DNA of 64,000 nucleotides from Pochonia chlamydosporia 170 (Eukaryota; Ascomycota; Sordariomycetes; Hypocreales; Clavicipitaceae), in the NCBI RefSeq assembly GCF_001653235.2, contig NC_035796.1:3038001-3102000 (forward strand), in the 5' to 3' direction. Below, piece after piece: positions 55,511 through 64,000 of this stretch (position 1 is its first letter; the number at the start of each line of letters is the position of its first letter). A program made the position numbers and the translations under genes. The notes under the pieces are model-generated. The model was not told the origin of the DNA and searched no databases. It saw nothing but the letters and a program-made list of their open reading frames with translations.

Positions 55511-57114
55511 TATTAAAGCTAAGAGTTTTTTAGTTATAGTATATTCTTTTTGTCTTACCTATAGTTATTTATATTATATAGTAAAGAGATCTACTAGATA
55601 TAGAGAATATATTTATTATAGTTATATTTATAATGCCTTTTATAGGTTAATATTTAATTCTTATAGGTTTCTAATTAGTCTTAATTTTAATATACTAATA
55701 TCTATTTAGTAAATAGAATTATAGTAGAGTTAAAATATCTTTCCTAGGAGAAGAATACTACTAAGAAGCTTCTTTTAGCTTATTAAGAGGCTCTAAAGAA
55801 AGCTTAGGCTAATATTAAAGAGTTATTAAATTATTTATAATAGTTATATTATTAGAAGCACTTACTATTATATTAGGGCAATAAGATAGCTAGGTTAGGA
55901 TTAGAGTTAATTAATAGGTTAGAGGCTAGTAGTAAGAAAGTTATTTATTAGGAGATAACTACTTTTATTCCTAGGGATAATTTTAATTAGAATGCTCTTT
56001 TTAGTAAGGCCTTAGTGCTTTCTTCTTTATAGTCTCTCTTACTTTATATTATTCTTCTAATATCTTAGCCTTAAGTGCTAGTAGTTAGTATTCTAGTATT
56101 AATTCTATTAGGTTTTTATTTTAGTTATAAAAGTTTATAATCTCTTTCTTATAGTTAAATAGATATATTACTAGTTCCTATATGCTATCCTAATAATTAT
56201 AATTATACTATTTAACTAGGTACTCTAGCCTATTATCTATATATTATACTTCTAGTATCTTTTCTAGTTTATATTCCTATTTATCTTCTATTTTAAATTA
56301 TTATTCCCTTTAGGCTTTTATTTCTTATAGTGCTTTTTCTAGTAGTAAGATATAAAATATAGGATATACCTTTATTATTAGTAGTAGTAGTAGTTTATAA
56401 TTAACTTTAGTAACCTATTTCTTAACTTTAAATAGCCTAAGTTTCTTATAGTCTAGTTTATTGCTTAGTCTTATAGTTTTAATATATTATTATAGCAGGT
56501 AAATTATACTACCTTCTTATAATATAGGTTCTTTCTTATATTTCTAGTTATAGTATTTTACTATCCTAGTTTATATAAATTCTAATTTATATCTTATATA
56601 TTTATATAGCTTTTATAGCTAGCTTACTAATAGCTATACTTTTTTAGTATTAGGTTCTTCTAGTAGTATTTAGTATACCTCTAGATTATATCTATAATTT
56701 ATATAACTTAGTAAAACCCCTATAGATTTTATAATAGCGCTATTATATGCTAGTTAAGTAGTTAGTAACTATAGTACCTAGTTATTCTATTTATAGTTTA
56801 TATAGTATTATAGGTACTATTTAAGAGTTTAGTTTAAGTTATTTAGTCTATCTATCTATCTAAGGGTAGTATATAGTACTTAGCTAATACTTAGTTCCTA
56901 GTTATACTATAAGTGCTTACTAGAATTTAGATATAAATATTATTTCTTAGTTAGAGATAATCTCTTATAGTAGCTTATAGTTACTTATAATAGCTTATAG
57001 AAATATATAGGCTAATTCTTTTATATTACTAGATTCTTTAAATAGTAAGAAGTAGGTATATTTAGTTAATTAGTATATTACTATAAAGATACTATTATAC
57101 TCTATTCCTATTAT
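55511..57114 (-). repeat. RIP-degraded Gypsy relic, right of the MITE
   Basis: Very AT-rich. On the minus strand near 56800-56880 a Y.TLR.IDR.TK sequence is legible, which matches the integrase-end motif HPQTDGQTE.LNQTLE after RIP changes. It resumes at 58981 on the other side of the 1862-bp element. Domain edges cannot be set. Confidence 0.45.
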
Positions 57115-57116
57115 TA

Positions 57117-58978
57117 ACGTACTCCACAAGCGAGCTAGACACACAAGCGAGCTAGACAGCCTAACCTATCCTCTTATAAAGAGTACAATAAAAAATAACC
57201 ATAACATAAGAAATCAATTAATCCTTACTGCTATCCTCTTTATTAGATATTTCTAAATTAATCTAACAAGTTTGCGTATTATAGCTAGTATTACTGCATA
57301 CACCACATTACTATCCCTTTATCTTATCCTAAGGCTTCTAACCTCTAGTTTTGCGATCTTCTTGCTGTATCTGCTCTTCTATATTATTCTAATCCTAAAG
57401 AGCTTATCCCTTAGAAATAGTTATACTACTGCCTTGGCGTAATTGTATTTTTTTAGCTCTATACTACTTACTTAGTAGTATATTAGCTTTCTAAAGTTAG
57501 TTAATCTTAGCCTTTAAGAGCGCAACCTAATATATAATTCCGCATATTCCCTTTATAATCTAATCTATAGCAGTTAAAATTAATATTAGCAAGCTTTCCT
57601 AATAGCAACTAATTTATCTTTTAATATAGTTAGTCTGTAAAGTTGCCTTAGTTAGATTATTTAGGGTCTTTAGAACCTATAAATTTAGTAGCTTAGGTGC
57701 CTCTTTAACTAGTATTAGAGTCTATAGCCTTACATCTAGACGCAATAAGATACTATTTAGATTAAATAGAATAAGTCCTACGCCTCTAAAAGCTTCTTAG
57801 ATATTTTCTTTAGTTATTATAACTTTAAAGGCAGTATAAAACGCGGGAAAGAAGTTAGCTTATATAATGTGTATAACGTGCGCCCTTATAAGTCCTTTAA
57901 TTTCTTTGCTATATGCCTTCTTTAGCGGCCTAAAATAGCTAATATCTAATAGCTAAAGAATATAGGATAAATAAGATAGCATATAAAGCGTAATAATCTT
58001 ATAGTCTTTATAGAAGACTTTAAATTTAGTTAAGTAGTAACTTTTATGTCTATCTAGGATAAGAAGTTAATATGCGCTATAACTTTTAGATTTAGTATGC
58101 TTTTTAAAGTGCTAGATCTAATCTATAGCTTTCTTATTTATAGTCTAGCTATTATAAGTTATAGAGATAACCTAATCCTTTAGTAGCGCGCTATCTTTAT
58201 ACTAGTTTCTAAGGTAATATTACCCTATAGCTATAATAAATAGCAGGATAGCTTTGCCTTAGGAATTAATAGATTAGAGTACTAAAACCTATTTTCTATT
58301 ACCTAGTTAAGCTAAACTTAGCTTACTATATCTATTTAAGCTTATAACTACTATTATAATTAAGATTACGCCTATTATAAAGCTAGTCTTATTAAAGTTA
58401 TAAAAATCCTTATCTTATATGCTATATTTTATAACTATATTGCGTATAAGCTTAAACTAAGGTTTAATTATCTTTAGATCTTTGCATAAGGCTCTCTAAT
58501 AGTTATATTAACGCGTAAAACGCGTAGATAGCTATAATTAGCGCTTAATAAAGTTTAAAGCCTAGTTAACTCCCATAGGAGGCGCATTACAATTAGCAAG
58601 CAGGCAATTAGCTATATCTTATATACTACTAAGCTAGGAAGGAAATAATCTTAAGTCTAGGTTAAGAATATATCTAATAATTATTAATTTCTCTAGATTT
58701 ATAAGTTTTTAAGAATTAGGCATAGTATTATATTGCGCGTTAATTCCCTTAATGTAAGTACTTAACGTACTATAGGGCACCATATAGATCTTTGCTGTAG
58801 CTTAAATGCTTAGTTTAGGAGTATTCTAGATAGCTTTAATAGCTAAGACTATTTGGCTCTCTTTGCTTGATAAATCTATAATATTTAGTAGAGAAATACA
58901 ATATTAAAGGAGGAAAGGTCTATCGATCTAGTAAGGTGTCTAGCTTGCTTGTGTGTCTAGCTCGCTTGTGGAGTACGT
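57117..58978 (-). mobile_element. pogo-like DNA transposon, 1862 bp, RIP-inactivated
   Basis: TA duplications at 57115-57116 and 58979-58980. Inverted ends start ACGTACTCCACAAGCGAGC and contain two ACAAGCGAGCTAGACA units. Transposase on the minus strand ends with CGVCSNTSYNTQTC (near 57265-57310) and EISNKEDSS, as in the 18097 copy. Same length, 1862 bp, as that copy and alignable throughout the interior, but with different outer ~40 bp. Stops are TAG/TAA. It lies inside the Gypsy relic 55511-59400. Confidence 0.85.
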
Positions 58979-58980
58979 TA

Positions 58981-59400
58981 GTTCTTTTAATAGTAGTAAT
59001 TTAGTAATATAGTTAAATATAATAGACTTCTATAGTAACTATAGTACCTAGAGAGGTTATAATTCCCTATATAGCTTATATTAAGATTCTTTACTTTATC
59101 TATATTATATATATACTAATAACTTTTGCTATAGTTTTCTTAATTCCTAGAAAGTTAAATATCTATTATATTTTTTCTTTGGTTTTATAAATTTCCTAAT
59201 ATCTATATATAGGGTATTTATATAGTAACTTAATAGACCTTTTATATAATTCTTCTAGAATCTAGATTTTCCCTTTATAAATAGGTACTATAGATTATTC
59301 TATAGTATATTCTTTAGGTATCTTATCTCTATTATTTCTAGTCTACTCTAGTATTTCTTTATATAATTAGAGTGGTTATTTAGGTTAGGGTTAGCAGGGA
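58981..59400 (-). repeat. RIP-degraded Gypsy relic, continuation
   Basis: AT-rich continuation of the relic interrupted at 57115. No domain can be read with confidence; the right boundary is approximate. Confidence 0.35.
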
Positions 59401-59639
59401 TATAGTAGGCAGTTAGAAAAGAAAAAGTAGAGCAAGAGTAGGTAATTTATATAGGTAGAAGCAGTAGAAAACCTATTTAGGTAGGCTAGTAGGAAAGCTA
59501 AAGTCTTTTATTTAGAGAGTATAAAGATACTAAAGTCTTTTATTTAATAAGAGCTAATTAAAATAGAGTATATAGGTTTATTATATATACTATTATAATA
59601 CTACTATATACTCCCTCTCTGGGTTGCTATAAATGGCCA

Positions 59640-61300
59640 CTTCTCGCCTTCCCGTGAAGGCTAGCGGGTCTAGTAGCGCAAGCCACCACACCGCCACGCT
59701 AATATATTTTCTTAATACCAGCACTTCTAGCGCCTATAAGACAGGGAGCTAATAAACTCCACACTAAACGCAGGTCACACTTAGCAAGAATAACCTTAAC
59801 ACTTCTTCGCATGTTAACATGTTCTATAACTTAACGCAGGACACACTTGGCAAGGAGCTCCTAACAAGGAGAGATTAAGGCTATATAGCGCCGCGCAATA
59901 TTAGCAGAAAGCAGCGCGTGCAAACGCTAGATACTAACGTAATAAGAGGCTCTACTTCCGCAAGGCTGTTAAGTCCGCCTTTAGTCGCAGGCCAAGCATT
60001 ACTAACCCTTAAAGAGTATACGCAGAACTAAGCACACAAGCAACTATTATCCGTTAACTCTAGCCTAATTCCCAAGACCCTATTGCCAATTAGTTAATCA
60101 AGACGCCCTAGGTTAAGAGCAAGCGTTAAGAGTAGCGGTTTAAGCCACACTTCGGCCAACTTATATTTATTAGGGCTATTGCTTATAGATTAGTTATATT
60201 AGTTGTAGAAGGGCAGGTTAAGGACTAGCGCGAGAAGGATAATTGTTAGACACAGAGGAAGGATAGAATAAAGGCTAGGCAAGAACTAAGATAATAGGAA
60301 TAACTGTACTAAATGCTCTTATTGCTAGCAATACTTTAATGCTACAAATTAATATACTTATAGGAGCTAGGACTCTCTGAGGGCAATATACTCTAGCTGC
60401 CTTCTTAACCCTAACCTTTTCCTGTTAGAGCATAAGTTTAGGCAAGGAGAGAATAAGGCTCCTAGTGCGGCTAACTACCTGTTATAAAGCGTGTCTATTT
60501 AAAGTAAATCTTGCTGTCTGCTAACCCTCTAAAGCGTATACTAGTATAACTACTGTAAAGACACCCTAGCTACTTAGTACTTATGTGAATTGTGTAATAT
60601 TAACCTTTATAAGAGATGCCTAATACTCTACCCACGTAAGCACCCTATAAAGGAACTACAAACCAATCTACCTACATCCTCCGGTTAGCCTTTAGGATAT
60701 ATATTAGAAGAGGTCTCTAAATCTAAAGCTATCCTAGATAATTCTCTTAACTAGAATGAGTTAAATACAGACGACTTAGATAACTAGAGGAAGCTAGACA
60801 TGCTAAGATAGGGCTAAAGGGAACCTAAGAGGCAGCTATAGTAGTAGTAGTCTCTTGCGCACTAGTGGACGCCTTTAATAATGCTAGAGAAGCTCCTAGA
60901 ATAACTATTACTAGCTAAGCTACTAGAGCAGTTAGGAGATATAGTAACATTTAATAGGGAGGACTAGGACAACTATCGCATTGCGGTAAAGCTAAATTAA
61001 TCACTAGCAGCTATCTTGTAGCAGTAGGCAAAGCAAAAGCATAGGTCCATAAATACTAACGCATGCTTTATTGCCTTTAGCATATCTACTTTATCCTCAG
61101 CAAGTTTTAGATGGAGAATTGCTTAGACACTTCTTAAACGCCTATAGTAAGCAGTATCGGACATGGGTTTCTCTATGGCCTATGGAAATTATTTTAATGA
61201 TTATTACTTTATATTGTGGATATCAATATCACAAGGGTTATCTGCACAACAAGGGCGATTTAGTCTAGCCGGAGCGAGGTTAAAATACCACCTTATAGGT
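59640..61300 (+). pseudogene. RIP-degraded coding relic with a Cys-rich motif
   Basis: The plus strand has long stretches open except for TAG/TAA codons. Readable parts: MATSRLPVKASGSSSASHHT (59643), KAARANARY and RLYFRKAVKSAFSRRP (about 59910-60000, another frame), and from about 60540 CKDTLATQYLCELCNINLYK, RCLILYPRKHPIKELQ, NRED.DNYRIAVKLN. The C..CxxC..C..H spacing resembles a B-box or similar small zinc module, but the family is not recognised. Frame changes may be lost introns. It could be a host gene duplicated and then RIPped, or part of a transposon. Confidence 0.4.
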
Positions 61301-61639
61301 TTCAAAGGTTAGCAAATTAGCGCCAGAAGAGAGGCAAAAGCTACCCAGGCAGAATCACAATGCAAATAGTCGCATAAATGTTAATAGTATTATCCCCTAC
61401 GCTTTAGACACGTATTAGCTACACGTTCTTTATGCTGTTAATTAAATTACATATTAGATAGCGCTTGCGATTAAAACCAAAAAGTTTTAAGATATTACTA
61501 GGGTAATAAACTAATAGGTAGTAGATTAAAGCCCAATTTAATACTAAAATACGTCTAGAAAGGTCCTAGAATAAGGATATACTTGCCACGCAATAGAAAA
61601 GCGCTATGCTAACTAGAACTCATAGTTTCTATTAAAAGT

Positions 61640-62300
61640 TTAACCTTGCTAGGTTAGTTCCTGCGCTTTTAGCTTCTTACTTCTAGCTCTATGAAGTAAG
61701 AGCCTAAATAGAGGAGACTCCTTGTAGCTATCCCCTAGCAATTGCTTTTGCCTCTCTATTACCTTCTAATATTCTCTTTTAGCTGCATTATTCTTTCCCT
61801 GCTTAAATAGAGCGCTATAAAGATGCTTAAAGACCCTTAATACGTTTAACTGCTGCAAATTAAATTCTTAGTATAGTCCTAGTGTATATTGCTAAAATGC
61901 TATCTCTGCCTTAGAATAATTTCCTTAATAAAATAACGTTATGCTAAGATTATGCAAATTAGTAAGTAAAGTTATATAGTCTTCTCTATATAATTCTATC
62001 TATCCCTTTAATGCCTGTTATAGTACCTTTTCTGCCTTATTATATCTATATAAATTGTAAAGCATATAGCTATGCTAACTTAAAGATTCTATAGTGTCTT
62101 TATAAAACTATCCTAGTATTTACTCCTAATCTCTTGCGGCTTGTCTGAATTGTATCTCTGCCTTAGTTAATTTGCCCTTTAAGAAGAATTTGCAGCCTAG
62201 TATGTAAGAAATAAATGCTTTCTCTTGCTTTTTAAGTATACTAGGCTCTATATTACGTTTTAAGACTTTATCCCTTTCTTTAGGCTTGTGTTATTAATAA
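61640..62300 (-). pseudogene. TPR-repeat protein relic (kinesin-light-chain-like repeats)
   Basis: One minus-strand frame runs about 200 codons to a TAA near 61640, broken only by TAG/TAA. It reads ILGCKFFLKGKLTKAEIQFR, SYMLYNLYRYNKAEKVL, LTNLHNLSITLFY.GNYSKA, LRVFKHLYSALFKQGK and a basic tail LHRARSKKLKAQEL. The A-E-x-x-F/L spacing every ~42 residues is that of TPR_12-type repeats. Such repeats often form the C-terminus of fungal NACHT/NB-ARC proteins; no nucleotide-binding domain is seen here, so that origin is only a possibility. Confidence 0.6.
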
Positions 62301-62339
62301 GTATAGTGCTAAGCGCTATCTAAAAGGCCACTCTGCACT

Positions 62340-63688
62340 TCCTAAAGCCATAATTTTTAATTTTAGGCCTAGCTTAAGCCTAACTATTCTAAAACTATAT
62401 TAAGAGCGTTACTACTGCTGTCTAAATATACTACACTAAAGATAGCTCTTAAGGTTATTGCTATTATTTATGGTGTAATATAATGCATGCCCCTATTGGG
62501 AATCATACAGGAGTAAAGGCCTTATGTGAGTACTATTTTAGCTAGGTTATTATTACACATTACTTTAGCCTTAACAAACGTCTAAAGTCCTATATAGTAG
62601 CTTATTAGTAATAGTAGCAAACTAAAAAAATAATAGCTATCTGAAAAAAAACTTTACTTTTCCCTAAACTAGTAAATTAACCCCACCCTAGCTCTAGTTT
62701 CTATAATGCCTTAACCTTACTGTGTTTTGCGAGATATTTATTATTAAGTAGTATTTAGATTCTTCCGTCCTCTACGTAATGTGTTATGCTATCCGCTTTA
62801 ACATTTAAGGCTTCTATGTATAACATTTTGTCTGTGAAGATATATCTAATAATATCTTTACATGATTTTATTTGCCTTGAGAAACAAACGTTTAAAGACG
62901 TGCTGTTTATTAAATGTTATGTATGTTAATAAAATTTTAGATAAGAAGTGTAACGACGGAAATTGCTTGAAGGCGCAGGGATGTGGTTGTATACTTGCAT
63001 TTTCTTACTTTCCGTGATCCTAACTGTGTTTTTAAAAAATAAACTTGATATTTAAAGTTATAAATGCACCACATGGTGTCCTTGGCAATGCCTGGAATGC
63101 CCTAGCATCCCTAATGTATATGCGACATCTGTTTTGTTATCTAACCTGTTTTCCGAATGGTTAAATTGTATTATTTTGAACAAACCATTATAGCGGATAG
63201 CATAAAAGGCGCACAATTTGCTGCCCCTAGATGTGCATTTAATATGATAAATACATTGTCTTCTATGTTAAATACCGCTCATCCTTAGACGAGGTTCGCT
63301 GCCAAGGAGACGACTACAAACCAGGCCAAGGAGCCGGACGTGGCAGGGATAGGCTGGCCAAACAATATCAGACAAGGACCGTGACATTGTGGGAGCTAAT
63401 AGGTTCATGAGGCTACAAGTGGGTGGTCTCAGACTCTCAGCATTGGAATGAATCGTCCTTGTAGCAACAGCCAATCAAGCAAGTCCACTCATGCGCCACG
63501 TGGCGGCTCAGGCCCTCTGGGTTGTTGTTGACAACTTGAGGCTGTTTTCCAATATCCCAGGAGTTAACAGTGGTTATGCCTATTGAGCAGCAATCTACAT
63601 GTCGAATTGGCATACAAAGTCATACAATTTTCAGGGTAGTCACGCTGCATTGTTCTTATGTAGGCACTGTTTGATCAGGAATCTAGGG
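62340..63688. other. Degraded sequence grading to normal composition
   Basis: 62340-63250 is AT-rich without a legible frame. From about 63250 base composition becomes normal; a short minus frame at 63268-63474 has no recognised motif. Probably the 3' flank of the gene at 63689. Confidence 0.4.
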
Positions 63689-64000
63689 CTACTGTAGAGC
63701 TGCTATATCCTCAAAAAAGTGGTCTGGAGGGCCTAAGACTATTACTTCCTCCAGAGGTAGGGGAGGATTGACAATCCCGTGGTATACCGCGGTCCCGGAG
63801 ACGCCGAGAAGCGAGGCAAAGTAGCCGCCTACAAAATAACCCATTGCTGGCGGAAAAACAAAACTGGAGCCAATAATCCCAAGCCCTGTTGCAGCTGTCG
63901 AGCACAACCCGGTCACCATGTAGCCCTGATGTTTCTGTCTCAATCGTTCTCGCTCATTCGAAATAGCTCTATCAGTGTCCAGGTTGTTGATGTCATGTAA
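63689..64000 (-). CDS. 3' end of a membrane-protein gene (partial)
   Basis: An open minus frame runs from the window edge to a stop at 63689. It reads DINNLDTDRAISNERERLRQ then KHQGYMVTGLC, followed by two hydrophobic stretches (ATGLGIIGSSFVFPPAMGYF, GGYFASLLGVSGTAVYHGIV) and an acidic end PPDHFFEDIAALQ. The N-terminal part lies outside the window. The Gly-rich helices suggest membrane insertion. Family not recognised. Confidence 0.6.
   Translation of the reverse strand, partial: LHDINNLDTDRAISNERERLRQKHQGYMVTGLCSTAATGLGIIGSSFVFPPAMGYFVGGYFASLLGVSGTAVYHGIVNPPLPLEEVIVLGPPDHFFEDIAALQ

Noticed and set aside
55425..55709. 94-codon plus-strand frame starting MHGYKKVYF
   Set aside because: It starts within the inverted repeat of the MITE and runs into RIPped AT-rich DNA; Tyr/Ser/Ile-rich as expected from composition.
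59381..59394. Telomere-like TAGGTTAGGGTTAG
   Set aside because: Only two partial units inside AT-rich repeat sequence; no array, so chance similarity.
61071..61268. 65-codon frame starting MPLAYLLYPQQ
   Set aside because: Out of frame with the longer, better supported Cys-rich relic reading across the same bases.
1..64000. tRNA, rRNA, CRISPR, or polyketide synthase genes
   Set aside because: Looked for and not seen; the tandem repeat at 4050 has no spacer structure and lies within a retrotransposon coding frame.

Overview
The window looks like genomic DNA of a filamentous ascomycete. Genes carry short introns (49-152 bp) with fungal GT..CTAAC/CTGAC..AG signals, gene families are fungal (SidC-type NRPS, SidF/SidL acyltransferase, DUF3435, Zn2Cys6 regulators), and AT-rich blocks have lost almost all CpA/TpG, the mark of repeat-induced point mutation (RIP). 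Family types and layout suggest a Sordariomycete, probably Hypocreales/Clavicipitaceae; that placement is inference.

Layout. 1-12762 is a nested transposon graveyard: a complete but RIP-inactivated Ty3/Gypsy element (710-8125, target duplication AATAC) sits inside an older, more decayed Gypsy relic, followed by two solo LTRs and the 3' end of a pogo-like DNA transposon. 12767-17165 is a small island of normal base composition with a fragment resembling a G-protein alpha helical domain, an intact three-exon 7TM gene, a DUF3435 relic and a 5'-truncated transcription-factor relic. 17166-23993 is RIP-degraded again: a truncated inverted second Gypsy copy split by a 1862-bp pogo-like element, a second DUF3435 relic and two solo LTRs. 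24001-54360 is a long island of normal composition. 54460-63250 is RIP-degraded: a 428-bp foldback/MITE, another Gypsy relic split by another 1862-bp pogo-like element, a Cys-rich coding relic and a TPR-protein relic. The last ~300 bp hold the 3' end of a membrane-protein gene that leaves the window.

The main gene content is an intact siderophore locus (25042-54001): a four-exon ferric reductase, a siderophore MFS transporter and an ABCC-type ABC transporter on the minus strand, then a SidF/SidL-type N5-hydroxyornithine acyltransferase and a 4764-aa ferrichrome-type NRPS (A-T-C x3, T-C x2) on the plus strand. I infer that the acyltransferase makes the hydroxamate building block, the NRPS assembles it, the ABC and MFS proteins move the siderophore or its iron complex, and the reductase releases or captures iron. 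No ornithine N5-monooxygenase gene is in the window, so that step must be encoded elsewhere. Exact ATCWGATAA sites (SreA/Urbs1-type iron GATA factor) lie upstream of the reductase (one) and the MFS transporter (two), which supports iron control.

Some ORFs needed splicing to make sense: the reductase, the ABC transporter, the 7TM gene and a previously separate 5' exon of the NRPS were joined by reading splice sites by eye. In-phase junctions support the models, but they are not confirmed by transcripts.
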